Source of the DNA: Synechococcaceae bacterium WB8_1B_136
Lineage (GTDB): Bacteria; Cyanobacteriota; Cyanobacteriia; PCC-6307; Cyanobiaceae
Direction: 5' to 3'
Assembly: GCA_010029175.1 (NCBI GenBank)
Contig: RGNC01000016.1
Location: forward strand, 1-20,112
DNA length: 20,112 bases
Part shown: piece after piece, positions 16,301 to 20,112 of the stretch
Layout: each line of letters starts with the position of its first letter
How positions within the stretch are numbered: position 1 is the stretch's first letter
The notes under the pieces: generated by a model
What the model was told of the DNA's origin: nothing
The model's input: only the letters and a program-made list of their open reading frames with translations
Databases searched by the model: none
Program-made: the position numbers and the translations under genes

Positions 16301-16768
16301 CTGAACGACGAACTCTCCTCGGTGACCACCGACACCCTCACCTACGTGGGGTTGCTCACCGACGGGCGTCCGGAGCGGCGTCCCTGGTGGGACAACCGGC
16401 CCGAATTCGGCCAGGGCTGGAGCGGGGTCAACGTGGCCCTGCCCACCGATGCCAATCTGGGCGGTGATCCGATCACCTCTTCAGGGCTGCGCTATCTGAG
16501 CAACGGCACGCCGATCAAAGTGCCCACGGCCAATGGTGTGGACATCTGGGGCCAGAACCAACGGGAGCTGAATGCAGCCCTCGATCGCACCGCAGCGGCA
16601 AGCGGCAGTCCAGACAGCGTCAAGGTTCTCAGCGTGGGCCTGGGAGATGGCGGCATCTCCAACTGGAGTGCGATCTACTCCGACCTGTTCAACAACCAGA
16701 CCTTCAACAACCAGGTCGGGGGCTGGGGTTATCAGGTGATCACGCCGAACATCCAGCTGCAGAACTGA
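4304..16768 (+). CDS. Giant repetitive surface/secreted protein: DUF11-like domains, 15 VCBS repeats, CshA repeat, C-terminal vWA
   Basis: One uninterrupted frame encodes about 4,154 residues (roughly 400 kDa). Residues below are numbered from the TTG at 4301, which directly precedes the ATG at 4304. The order is: an N-terminal region (1-340) with no signal peptide but a first DUF11-like stretch; DUF11-like domains (about 343-1638); 15 VCBS-type repeats (1645-3702); a CshA-type fibril repeat (3703-3803); and a von Willebrand A domain (about 3823-4150) with MIDAS residues D3829, S3831, S3833, T3988 and D4021. The protein is rich in Asp, Asn, Gly, Ser and Thr. I saw no cysteine and no GGxGxDxxx RTX repeats. 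VCBS and DUF11 proteins are typically cell-surface or extracellular adhesins. Lack of a signal peptide suggests type I or another non-Sec route, but no transporter is in view. No Shine-Dalgarno supports either start. The function as adhesin or fibril is inference; the domain calls are firm. Confidence 0.93.
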   Translation: MDTGVPDRSVVSPSPVIGLGPDALTLLYGDTGSLRLSFAETAGTGFKPWLELQVAAPSDHLSFGAASWAGLPLTSKTYTFSRSGSSGPYTLVHPLTGATLSSSTPDKLLIWELPIGSYTAAAPAVLVDIPVTVNPGNPTLGAVSLRAGGGYALGSDPLNNPLVDPPISAPSQPGQVIPSPLTFTKSNNDPESETVTGPNFISAWRLSTNIAKGAEISNLIVDDTLPSDLFLVPNGSEAAINPNLVVPAGLNGTLSKAPTGNPTTAPANNQVVINYGGPTTGTTSAEEVAARINFYIPDTLDPNTGGAIPYSNTASVKGTWGNGSSGSVNLDVASSNTVTAKALAIQKYASTSTVLPGGNVSFTLNFQISDYFAFGNLIVNDLLGDGLTFTPGSARINLQEQGASLTGGGNVAFDQAYISYLPDVAGAGVDGKDSLSFDLSSWLTSIGDDGILQGGRVRSSTAGATRGTITFAASVDDAFTAPKVAGQNIKAGDKLRNDVTLQGDIQKPLLSGFLDTNRLVSDTSSVGLSVVDIGFSKTAVARNGQALGSSALVLTPGDTVTYRIQTSFPTGDIQGFKLADYLPTPVYDVDREASGGSSSTAFELFSSNATVSNPGSLPPTGFFSYGSLNTAPSLVDNQLKTGAAVNDLVATIPNTSDPGNTPRILDLYYTVTVTGAAIADRLPITNIANASTVDSNGVSRTTQISAVTGEVLAPNLKIRKGIVVTSRDSLSGTQKATYTPGLNTGGASFPAALAAAPFAGTISSSGISEAGGNGSTGAVKNGALDSNVTGLDAGDSVRFVIVIENIGTSYRGAFNVQLRDELPAGLTFTTGSLRIVDGSGAALSFTRPDGTAATDADIFTTAGIRLSDPGSTPADANGVGGGAIDGYNAGSGRNIAVVSFDASVDNDRPESGNLTNVGVLEDYTNVPSGGASYLPGSTRLSDNATIALRNAAVSKSIVATSESSTSGSNVAIGEIVRYRLQVTVPEGNLANFKLVDALPTGLSFLNDGTASAPIFSAGVSSSLSPLTPTISGSNLTWDFGTLSNNDRDNTIDDTIALEFNALVTNSSGNTNGTTRKNTATVSFTGGTASGSADVKISEPAITISKAVSPSSNVQAGDTLTYTVTVSNAANRADAFDLVLNDALGNLGSNFDLTSVTLPASLPAGTGSINNTSVTSAASAAAGDRIQLSIDRLNSGQSFSFTYTGVVLTAIQPGTTLTNTANVTYTGLPGTGTPNGTGGNTTGSTTPGGSGAANGERDGSGGSLNNYAKSANQSVVSQALGAIKSTRLTSEAHTSGNDVVIGEIVRFRLKTDLPQGTVGKATIRDALPSGLTFLNDNTATLAFVAVNAADLSWNLGPIDPYYLPSIGNNNTVIPTASYAPTIAGQTLSWNLGAIVNSNADPTQIESVVIEFNALVANVAGNQAGRTITNSFIASAGLDGALVESTSSAPPLSVREPLLQTDKTAVIQKTGASGNANATPGDTLVYTVTIRNTGTAKAFNLVIDDNLDALGINFDLSGAPSVVQSQPAAPAVIDNSIFNGSNGLSDRIQLLVTELDINQSVTITYQGVLAATLPPGTALTNSASVSYTSLPGTGTANGSGGNSTGSTTPGASGATNGERNGSDGPGGLNDYLSSKTLILIANRPPVAVNDTGSAVEAGGRFNSVAGSNASGNLLANDTDPDPADNPLTLKGTVTGIRTGATEGAGTSGSIGSPLLGSYGQLIVNADGSFTYSIDNNDPIVDSLDPGATLTEVFNYTVSDGALSDIGLLTITIQGVNDAPVATDDIGVAIEAGGSLNGTPGADARGNVISNDRDVDNADGNNQVAPPQGKVVSFRTGGKEGSGTSGSLGVALKGLYGSLTLNADGSYRYVLDNSNPTVDALNPGDTLTEAFNYTLQDHPAGLSDTAVLTLTIRGSNDAPVASNDVGSAIEAGGILNGTPGANASGNVLANDTDVDSNDTPSLNGTVVSFRTGSNKGSGTAGAIGVPLRGLYGSITFQANGTYVYVVDNADPTVDALDPGAFLSESFNYTVSDGALTDIGVLTITITGANDTPEAADDIGNAIEAGGIRNGTPGSNAVGNVISNDRDVDAADGNNLTGPPQGTITAVRTGDREGSGTSGVVGTALQGLYGALTLKADGSYVYVVDNSLLDVDSLDAGSALRDSFNYSLLDHPGGLIDTAVLTIIITGANDAPVAVNDTGTALEAGGTLNGTAGSNASGNVLLNDTDVDAGDTPALNGSVSAIRTGASEGAGTAGSIGSGLAGMYGTLTINANGTYIYVIDNNNPVVDALDPGASLTESFNYTVRDRPGGLSDIGVLTITITGANDAPIANNDVGTALESGGTFNGTAGSDASGNVISNDRDVDTADGANLVAPPLASVLSIRSGDKEGLGNAGSLGAALAGAYGSLTLNADGTYIYVVDNANATVDALNPGDVLTETFNYTVQDHPGGLSDTAVLTININGANDAPVASDDAGTAIEAGGISNSLGGADATGNVLLNDTDVDSNDTPAINGTIVGIRRGATEGAGTAGTPDGSGGFVLVGSFGTLTIAANGTYSYVVDNANATVDALNPGDVLTESFNYSVLDHPGGLTDIAILTITIEGAQDGNATANTLIAGEAGGVNNGSGGFPGRGDLLDNPTLPPGTVVSAIRLGNTPGSGAAGSVDAAGNLVLTGLYGTLTVKPNGDSIYRINNSNPVVDALDPGDTLSEFFNYDVSDGNGTSTAVLTVNIQGSNDTPVAANDSGTAVEAGGTLNGTAGSNASGNVISNDRDVDGNDGANSVAPPLATITAIRRGAKEGAGLAGTAIPGGGFQLVGFYGTLTIAANGSYSYVVNNSNRIVDELDAGDFIIESFNYTVLDHPSGLTDTAVLNIRINGANDAPVASDDSGSALEAGGMANGTAGSNATGNVLSNDTDVDRDDTPALNGAVTSIRIGATEGSGTAGTADGSGGFVLTGSYGVLTIRANGSYTYVVNNSNPTVDALSPGQSLSDEFNYTVSDRGGLTDIARLTIRIDGANDAPIAANDTGTAVEAGGTLNSAAGSNASGNVISNDRDVDNNDGANLSAPPLATITAIRRGAKEGVGLAGTAIAGGGFELVGFYGTLTIRADGSYTYVVNNSNRFVEALDAGDFIIESFNYTVLDHPSGLTDTAVLNIRINGVNDAPVASDDSGAALEAGGVANGTAGSNATGNVLSNDTDVDRDDTPPLNGTVTAIRTGASEGAGTAGTPDGAGAFVVRGAYGTLTINGNGSYTYVVDNSNPSVDALSPGQTLLESFNYSVRDTGGLTDTAVLTITINGANDAPTASNDTGAAIEAGGTRNGSPGANASGNVLSNDTDVDNNDTPLPGKGTVTAIRSGSREGSGTPGTPDGNGGFLLAGTYGTLSIRADGAYTYTLNNANPEVDGLDAGDRLIESFNYTVRDTGGLTDTAVLTITITGANDAPVASDDSGTATEAGGVRNGTGGADATGDVLDNDSDVDRSDTPAINGTITAIRLGGVEGSGNAGTVGAALQGLYGSLTIQTDGSYRYVIDNANPTVEALNPGDRLSESFNYTVRDTGGLTDTAVLTITILGSNDAPVASDDIGIAKEAGGINNSSGGANASGNVLSNDTDVDSNDTPLPSKGTVTAIRTGAVEGTGTAGSVATALQGQYGSLLINANGSFTYVVNNNDLTVERLNQGDSLTEFFNYTVQDHSGGLTDIAVLAITVEGTNDNPKASDDYIGRLTSGQSGTIRVIANDADIDSRLVPSTIKIEGTANPGEPLVVPGQGTWSVDPDNGDITFTPEPGFTTSPTPIKYTIQDEQGATSNPATVYINYDSPSVGPEPPIPVTEARPVNLFLLLDNSTSMQGLDPSGVTRLEAQNRLAFYYGLKPVFNNAGYIFKKGDQLGFNGDVQLTNSQSLATEILNWELIDNPSDTKTAQQVTIHTIDFSYLVTHTKTVINNTSTGEGVTLASDVLATTTPDQQYGSSTSADWIARGLPAPSTLDAYTAPGTPGNRYSGTEMLGALTALKDLLNDELSSVTTDTLTYVGLLTDGRPERRPWWDNRPEFGQGWSGVNVALPTDANLGGDPITSSGLRYLSNGTPIKVPTANGVDIWGQNQRELNAALDRTAAASGSPDSVKVLSVGLGDGGISNWSAIYSDLFNNQTFNNQVGGWGYQVITPNIQLQN
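5327..9214 (+). other. DUF11-like domain array within the giant protein
   Basis: About six beta-sandwich domains follow an earlier DUF11-like stretch near residues 180-340. They begin near residues 343 (ALAIQKYAS), 527 (VGLSVVDIGFSK), 713 (LKIRKGIV), 951 (NAAVSKSIVATS), 1100 (PAITISKAVS), 1281 (GAIKSTRLTS) and 1456 (PLLQTDKTAV), the second and third of which are the most divergent. Typical DUF11 signatures recur: a K at the first strand, an AGDTLTYTVTVSN-like strand, and an LPxGLTF strand. The pair 951-1265 is duplicated as 1281-1636, and both copies end in a PGTGT...TTPG.SGA.NGER.GS linker followed by a short LN-Y segment. Domain limits are approximate. Confidence 0.75.
9233..15406 (+). repeat. 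Array of 15 VCBS-type repeats in the giant protein
   Basis: Units start at 9233, 9635, 10052, 10451, 10868, 11273, 11690, 12101, 12494, 12923, 13337, 13766, 14180, 14597 and 14999, ending at 15406. They are 131-143 residues long. Each has an AxEAGG...NG start, an NVLxNDTDVD or NVISNDRDVD acidic turn, an IRxGxxEGxGxxG segment, a YGxLTIxAxGSYxYVVxNxNPxVDAL strand pair, FNYTV.D..GGLxDxAVLTITI and a closing xGxNDAP linker. The acidic ND.DVD turns are likely Ca2+ sites by analogy with cadherin-like folds. Unit 8 (12101-12493) is degenerate and lacks the ND.DVD turn. Confidence 0.95.
12494..14179 (+). repeat. Tandem duplication of an 843-bp two-repeat unit
   Basis: VCBS units 9+10 (12494-13336) and 11+12 (13337-14179) are each exactly 843 bp, with 429 + 414 bp components in both. 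The protein copies match closely (for example AIRRGAKEG, VGFYGTLTI, DAGDFIIESFNYTVLDHPSG, TAVLNIRING), and long DNA stretches are nearly identical with mostly third-position changes, such as 12846-12906 against 13689-13749. This indicates a comparatively recent in-frame duplication. Confidence 0.9.
15407..15709 (+). other. CshA-type fibril repeat in the giant protein
   Basis: About 101 residues (3703-3803) differ from the VCBS units and match the CshA fibril repeat pattern: an NDADID turn, a GTWSVDPDNGDITFTPEPGF core, then TPIKYTIQDEQGATSNPATV. Such repeats form stalks in bacterial surface fibrils. It links the VCBS array to the vWA domain through a short Pro-rich joint (EPPIPVTEARP). Confidence 0.8.
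15761..16765 (+). other. C-terminal von Willebrand factor A domain with full MIDAS
   Basis: PVNLFLLLDNSTSMQ gives the DxSxS metal motif (D3829, S3831, S3833). SGTEMLGAL supplies the MIDAS threonine (T3988) and YVGLLTDGRP the MIDAS aspartate (D4021). About 158 residues separate the first two motif parts, far more than in a simple vWA domain, so an insertion is present. The protein ends about 130 residues after D4021, close to the natural end of the fold, with no RTX block after it. Confidence 0.85.
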
Positions 16769-16769
16769 A

Positions 16770-16809
16770 CCCAGCCCTTGAGCGGCTGGGGAGAGCCTCA
16801 ACAGCTCTC
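16770..16809 (+). terminator. Two adjacent hairpins after the giant gene
   Basis: CCCAGCC (16770-16776) pairs with GGCTGGG (16784-16790), directly followed by GAGAGC (16791-16796) pairing with GCTCTC (16804-16809). They start one base after the giant gene stop and lie in the 90-bp gap before the convergent queA end. Neither has a T run, so they may protect the 3' end or act as weak terminators rather than classic intrinsic ones. Confidence 0.4.
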
Positions 16810-16858
16810 ACTTGGGCTCCAGAGCGGCACCAATCGTTGCGCCCTGGGCGGCCCAAGC

Positions 16859-17992
16859 TCAACCCGGTGATTTCACCGGCGCAGCCGACTCCAGCACCGC
16901 CTCCGGCGGGATCCACATCGCATCGCCGTAGGAGAAGAAGCGATAGCCCTCAGCCTTGGCCTGCTGGTAGAGATCGAGCAGGCGGCGGCGGCCGATCAGC
17001 GCACTCACCAGCAGCAGCAGCGAACTCTTCGGCAGGTGGAAGTTGGTGAGCAACCCCTGCACCACCGCGAAGCGATAGCCCGGCTGGATCACCAGGTTCA
17101 CCGGGCCGCAGTGGGGCTGCAGCTCGCCGCCGTGAAGCTGGGCCACCGCCTCCAGGCTGCGCACACTGGTGGTGCCGATGGCGATCACACGGCCACCACG
17201 CGCGCGGCAGGTAGCCACCGCCGCCACCAGCGCAGGCGACACCTCCACCCACTCGCTGTGCAGCTCCAGATGGCGTAGGTCCTCCGTTTCCACCGGCCGA
17301 AAGGTGCCGAGGCCCACGTGCAGCGTCACCTCGGCCAGCTCCACGCCGCGCGCTCGGATCGCGCTCAGCAGCGCATCGCTGAGATGCAGGCCCGCCGTTG
17401 GTGCCGCAACGGCTCCCGGGCGGGAAGCATAGCGGGTCTGATAGCGGCTGTCGTCGTCGTCGCTGTGCTGATGGATGTAGGGCGGCAGTGGCATCGAGCC
17501 GTAGCGAGCCAGCAGCGCCTCGATCGCCTCGGGGCTGGTGCAGTCCGCCGGGAAGCGAACCACGCGTCCGCCGCTGGCCGGATCGATCGCCACGATCTCC
17601 AGGCCGATCGGCGGCTGATCCGGATGCTCCAGCTGCAGCACCTCGCCCGGCTGCAGACGCTTGGCGGGCCGCGCCAGGCAGAGCCAGTCGCTGGCGGCGA
17701 CAGGCTCAAGCACGAGCAACTCCACAGCACCCCCACTGGGGCGCCGCGCCTGCAGACGCGCCTTGAGCACGCGCGTGTTGTTCACCACCACCAGATCGCC
17801 AGGCCTGAGCTCCTGCTGCAGATCCCACACCGTCAGGTGGCGGCAGGGGAAGGAGCTCGAGAGCTCCGGCGCAGGCGCCACTGCCAGCAGCCGTGCGGCA
17901 TGGCGCGGCTCCACGGGGCGTTGGGCGATGAACGTCTCCGGCAGATCGAAGACGTAGCTCGACAGGCGCTGATCGAGCGGATCAGTCGACAT
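16859..17992 (-). CDS. queA: S-adenosylmethionine:tRNA ribosyltransferase-isomerase
   Basis: This 377-residue cytoplasmic enzyme transfers and isomerises the ribosyl moiety of AdoMet onto 7-aminomethyl-7-deazaguanine at the tRNA wobble position, giving epoxyqueuosine. Family landmarks run the full length: YVFDLPETFIAQRPVEPR at the N-terminus, LRPGDLVVVNNTRVLKARL, GGAVELLVLEP, LPPYIHQ, YQTRYASRPGAVAAPTAGLHLS, ELAEVTLHVGLGTFRPV, ATGTTSVRSLEA-like AIGTTSVRSLEA, TNFHLPKSSLLLLVSALIG and the terminal YRFFSYGDAMWI. Length fits the family. The ATG at 17990-17992 (MSTDPLDQRLSSYVFDLP) places the first conserved motif at the expected distance. It lies 48 bp downstream of pdhC on the same strand with no terminator between, so co-transcription is likely, although the functions are unrelated. 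It is convergent with the giant gene. Confidence 0.97.
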   Translation of the reverse strand: MSTDPLDQRLSSYVFDLPETFIAQRPVEPRHAARLLAVAPAPELSSSFPCRHLTVWDLQQELRPGDLVVVNNTRVLKARLQARRPSGGAVELLVLEPVAASDWLCLARPAKRLQPGEVLQLEHPDQPPIGLEIVAIDPASGGRVVRFPADCTSPEAIEALLARYGSMPLPPYIHQHSDDDDSRYQTRYASRPGAVAAPTAGLHLSDALLSAIRARGVELAEVTLHVGLGTFRPVETEDLRHLELHSEWVEVSPALVAAVATCRARGGRVIAIGTTSVRSLEAVAQLHGGELQPHCGPVNLVIQPGYRFAVVQGLLTNFHLPKSSLLLLVSALIGRRRLLDLYQQAKAEGYRFFSYGDAMWIPPEAVLESAAPVKSPG

Positions 17993-18040
17993 GGGCAGGC
18001 CTACCTCGGACCGATGCGTTGGGCGCGGCCGAAGTGTGGA

Positions 18041-19366
18041 TCAGATCGCCAGGCTTTCGGGGTTGGTTTCGATCAGCTGGGCCAGATCCTTGAGGAAGGC
18101 GGCGGCGTGGGCGCCGTAGATCACGCGGTGATCGCAGGTGAGGTTCACCTGCATCTGGTTGGCCACGCGGATCGAGCCGTCCTTGCCGGCCACCACGGTG
18201 GGGCGGGAGGCGCCCACCGCTAGGATCGCGCCGGTGCCGGGGGGCAGGATCGCATCGAAGCGATCCACACCGAACATGCCGAGGTTGGAGAGGGTGAAGG
18301 TGCCGGTGCTGTACTCATCCGGCTGCAGCTGCTTGCTGCGGGCACGGTTCACCAGATCGGCCCAGTTGCGCGCCAGGGAATAGATATCCGTCTTGTCCGC
18401 GTTGGCCAGCACCGGCGTGATCAGACCGCCGTCCTCCATCGCCACGGCCACGGCCACGTTCACCGCCGCGGGGAAGGCCATGGCGCTGCCATCGGCACTG
18501 GTGGCGGCATTCACCTGGGGATGGCGGGCCAGCACCACACCCACGGCCTTGGCCAGCAGGGCGGTCATGGTGACGCCCTTGCCCTTCACCTGCTTGTAGA
18601 AGGCATCCAGCTTTGTGGTGGTGATCGTGTAACCCACCCGGAAGCTGGGCACCTGCAGGCTGGCCAGCATGTTGCGGTTGACCGCGTTCTGCAGCGTGTT
18701 GAAGCTCACGCTCTCGCCGGGACGCCCAAAGGCCTCACCGGCCGGAGCAGCGGCGCCGTTGCCACCGGGGGCCGCCACGGCAGCGGGGCCAGAGCCTTCC
18801 GCCACCCGGGGCACCGCCACGGTGAGGCCCAGGGCCCGCTCCACATCCTCAGCCTGAATGCGGCCGTGGGGTCCACTGCCCCGCAGGCTGTCGAGGGCAA
18901 CGCCGTGCTGGCTGGCCAGCTTGCGGGCGCGGGGGGACGCCACCACGCGGCCGGAGGCCACCGGCGCAGGCGCGGCCACAGCAGGCACGGGCGCAGGCAC
19001 CACCACTGGTGCAGGGGCTGCCGCGGGCGCAGGCGCTGCCGGGGCCGGGGCCGGAGCAGCAGATGTTGGAGCCGCGGCGGCCGGAGCGGCCGGCGCCGTG
19101 GCCTGGGCGGCGGCGATCTCGGCCTCGGTCTCCACGATCAGGCCGATCGTTTCACCCACGGGGGCCGTGCCACCGGCGGGCATCAGCACCGCCGCCAGAA
19201 AACCCTCGTTGAACGACTCCACGTCCATGTCGGCCTTGTCCGACTCAACCACCAGCACCGACTCCCCGCGGGCGACCTTGTCGCCCGGCTTTTTGAGCCA
19301 CTCCACGATCTTTCCCTCCGTCATGGTGGAGGAGAGGGCCGGCATGAAGATTTCGTGGGTGGCCAA
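18041..19366 (-). CDS. pdhC: Pyruvate dehydrogenase E2 (dihydrolipoamide acetyltransferase)
   Basis: This 441-residue subunit forms the core of the pyruvate dehydrogenase complex, transferring acetyl groups from E1 to CoA. It has one lipoyl domain (about 1-78) with the lipoylated Lys44 in VVESDKADMDVES, a flexible Ala/Pro linker (about 86-136), a peripheral subunit-binding domain (about 139-176, SPRARKLASQHGVALDSLRGSGPHGRIQ region) and a catalytic domain (about 217-441). The catalytic His413 lies in DHRVIYGA, where most E2 enzymes have HRxxDG; as I recall, cyanobacterial and plastid E2 share this Tyr variant. Only one lipoyl domain is present. The ATG at 19366 gives the standard MATHEIFMPALSSTM N-terminus. 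A TAAAAT hexamer (19394-19399) upstream may be its -10. queA follows after 48 bp. Confidence 0.97.
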   Translation of the reverse strand: MATHEIFMPALSSTMTEGKIVEWLKKPGDKVARGESVLVVESDKADMDVESFNEGFLAAVLMPAGGTAPVGETIGLIVETEAEIAAAQATAPAAPAAAAPTSAAPAPAPAAPAPAAAPAPVVVPAPVPAVAAPAPVASGRVVASPRARKLASQHGVALDSLRGSGPHGRIQAEDVERALGLTVAVPRVAEGSGPAAVAAPGGNGAAAPAGEAFGRPGESVSFNTLQNAVNRNMLASLQVPSFRVGYTITTTKLDAFYKQVKGKGVTMTALLAKAVGVVLARHPQVNAATSADGSAMAFPAAVNVAVAVAMEDGGLITPVLANADKTDIYSLARNWADLVNRARSKQLQPDEYSTGTFTLSNLGMFGVDRFDAILPPGTGAILAVGASRPTVVAGKDGSIRVANQMQVNLTCDHRVIYGAHAAAFLKDLAQLIETNPESLAI

Positions 19367-19393
19367 TGGAGGTCTGCCGCGCTTTTGGGGCGG

Positions 19394-19399
19394 ATTTTA
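19394..19399 (-). promoter_or_regulatory. Possible -10 element of pdhC
   Basis: On the minus strand, TAAAAT stands out in a very GC-rich 79-bp gap between the YlqD-family gene and pdhC. Transcription would start about 20 nt before the pdhC ATG. No matching -35 hexamer is seen 17 bp upstream, so this is tentative; pdhC could instead be read through from upstream. Confidence 0.35.
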
Positions 19400-19445
19400 C
19401 GTGGGGCGCCGCTCCCTCTCGCGACCAGCGCCAGCCACCACAGCC

Positions 19446-19886
19446 TCAGAGGTTGCCCTCGATCGCCTCGATCACGCCATCGCGCACCACCACGGCCAGC
19501 TGCAGCTTCTCCACCAGGTTGTCGCCCACGCGCACCTCGGTGAAGCTCTCCAGCTGGCCCTGCTCCACGATCTGCTCCATCTCCAGCTCCCGCACCTGGC
19601 GCTGCTGCTCCAGCAGCTGGCGCTTCTGCTCCTCCAGCTCGGCCCGCTTGGCGGCCACCTGCTCCTGCACCGAAACCACTTGGTCCTGCACCCGGGGGTC
19701 GAGGGGGTTGGCGCTCTGGCTGCGGATCGCATCCACCAGCTGCTGACCCTCCTGCTCCAGCTGGGCCAGCTGGGCATCGGAGTTGGCAATGGCACCGCTC
19801 AGTTCACGCTCGGCGTCCTCCTTCCAGCGGGGGGTGACCACAGCTCGCACGGTGATCGAGCGCTTGATCGTGAGGCTGTCGGCCAT
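19446..19886 (-). CDS. YlqD-family coiled-coil protein
   Basis: From the ATG at 19884-19886 the protein has 146 residues (MADSLTIKRSITVRAVVTPRW). A short beta-rich N-terminus (about 1-20) is followed by a long, highly charged, Gln/Glu-rich coiled coil (about 22-110, including LEEQKRQLLEQQRQVRELEMEQ) and a C-terminal beta segment (FTEVRVGDNLVEKLQLAVVVRDGVIEAIEG). This matches the YlqD family, whose function is unknown. There is no signal peptide. The frame extends upstream by 17 codons to 19937, but family proteins usually begin close to the ITVR strand, so the shorter start is preferred. It lies 79 bp upstream of pdhC and 122 bp downstream of the acyl-CoA-ligase-like gene, all on the minus strand, so a shared transcript is possible. 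Confidence 0.82.
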   Translation of the reverse strand: MADSLTIKRSITVRAVVTPRWKEDAERELSGAIANSDAQLAQLEQEGQQLVDAIRSQSANPLDPRVQDQVVSVQEQVAAKRAELEEQKRQLLEQQRQVRELEMEQIVEQGQLESFTEVRVGDNLVEKLQLAVVVRDGVIEAIEGNL

Positions 19887-19985
19887 GGGGAAGGGGAAAT
19901 CCGACGGCAAGCTGACAGGGGAGCTGAGCCGCAGCAATGCAGCGGCAGGGCGGGTTCCCGGCCGGATCCAGGCGGCAGGGGCCGT

Positions 19986-20008
19986 GCAGCCCCTGGCGCG
20001 GGGGCTGC
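19986..20008 (-). terminator. GC-rich hairpin directly after the acyl-CoA-ligase-like stop
   Basis: GCAGCCCC (19986-19993) pairs with GGGGCTGC (20001-20008), an 8-bp stem with a seven-base loop, starting immediately after the stop codon of the upstream gene. No T run follows on the minus strand, so termination strength is uncertain. Confidence 0.3.
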
Positions 20009-20112
20009 TCAGCGGCCGTAAATCGCCGCGATGGCGGCGGCATCGCGGGCGGCGATCCGGTCGCGCTTCTGCTTGAGGGTCTGGGTGAGCAGGCCGTTCT
20101 CGATCGAGAACG
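20009..20112 (-). CDS. AMP-dependent acyl-CoA synthetase/ligase, C-terminal end only
   Basis: The reverse strand is open from the window edge to a TGA at 20009-20011, giving the last 33 residues: FSIENGLLTQTLKQKRDR, then an Ala-rich end closing IYGR. ENGLLTQTLKxKR matches the C-terminal A10-type motif of long-chain fatty-acid CoA ligases (commonly ENGLLTPTLKLRR), with the lysine that contacts substrate in the adenylation reaction. The enzyme would activate fatty acids to acyl-CoA or feed acyl-ACP recycling, as in the cyanobacterial Aas enzyme. Only the tail is visible, so substrate and exact family cannot be stated. It lies upstream of the YlqD-family gene on the same strand. Confidence 0.75.
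   Translation of the reverse strand, partial: FSIENGLLTQTLKQKRDRIAARDAAAIAAIYGR

Noticed and set aside
17318..18223. Plus-strand open frame of 301 codons opposite queA and the pdhC end
   Set aside because: It overlaps two confidently identified genes and its product is Arg/Gln/His-rich shadow sequence.
18858..20021. Plus-strand open frame of 387 codons opposite pdhC and the YlqD-family gene
   Set aside because: It is the reverse of the Ala/Pro linker and coiled coil; the Ala/Gly and Leu/His runs are mirror images of those low-complexity parts.

Overview
The window looks like a picocyanobacterium of the Cyanobium / high-GC Synechococcus type. GC content is high, HIP1 octamers (GCGATCGC) occur at 133, 308, 4110, 6332 and 14895, and the core genes have a cyanobacterial character: an Fe-type superoxide dismutase, a plastid-like pyruvate dehydrogenase E2 with an HRVIYG motif, and the order acyl-CoA-ligase-like gene / YlqD-family gene / pdhC / queA. 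I infer this from sequence and remembered synteny, not from a database search.

Layout. At the left edge is the 5' part of lnt on the minus strand (1-576). Three plus-strand genes follow: a small phasin-like helical protein (636-992), an exported FKBP prolyl isomerase (1055-1672) and sodB (1896-2495). The 223-bp gap before sodB holds an 11-bp tandem palindromic repeat and a hairpin; a strong terminator follows sodB. The middle 14 kb is accessory in character. A minus-strand outer-membrane beta-barrel gene with a proline-rich C-terminal tail (2589-3980) is divergent from one giant plus-strand gene (4304-16768, about 4,154 residues). The right part is a core block on the minus strand: queA, pdhC, a YlqD-family coiled-coil protein, and the last codons of an AMP-dependent acyl-CoA synthetase/ligase that runs off the window.

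The giant protein is the main feature. In order it has an N-terminal region with no signal peptide, about seven DUF11-like beta-sandwich domains (including a duplicated two-domain module), 15 VCBS-type repeats of 131-143 residues, one CshA-type fibril repeat, and a C-terminal von Willebrand A domain with a complete MIDAS and an unusually long insertion. I see no cysteine and no RTX nonapeptides. The VCBS array has a higher-order two-repeat pattern, and one dimer is duplicated with an exact 843-bp period. The likely role is a surface or secreted adhesin/fibril.

How the parts may work together (inference): the divergent beta-barrel and the giant protein could form one cell-surface locus inserted between conserved housekeeping genes (sodB on one side, queA/pdhC on the other). 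Nothing in the sequence proves that they interact. No tRNA, rRNA, CRISPR array, transposase or integrase was seen.
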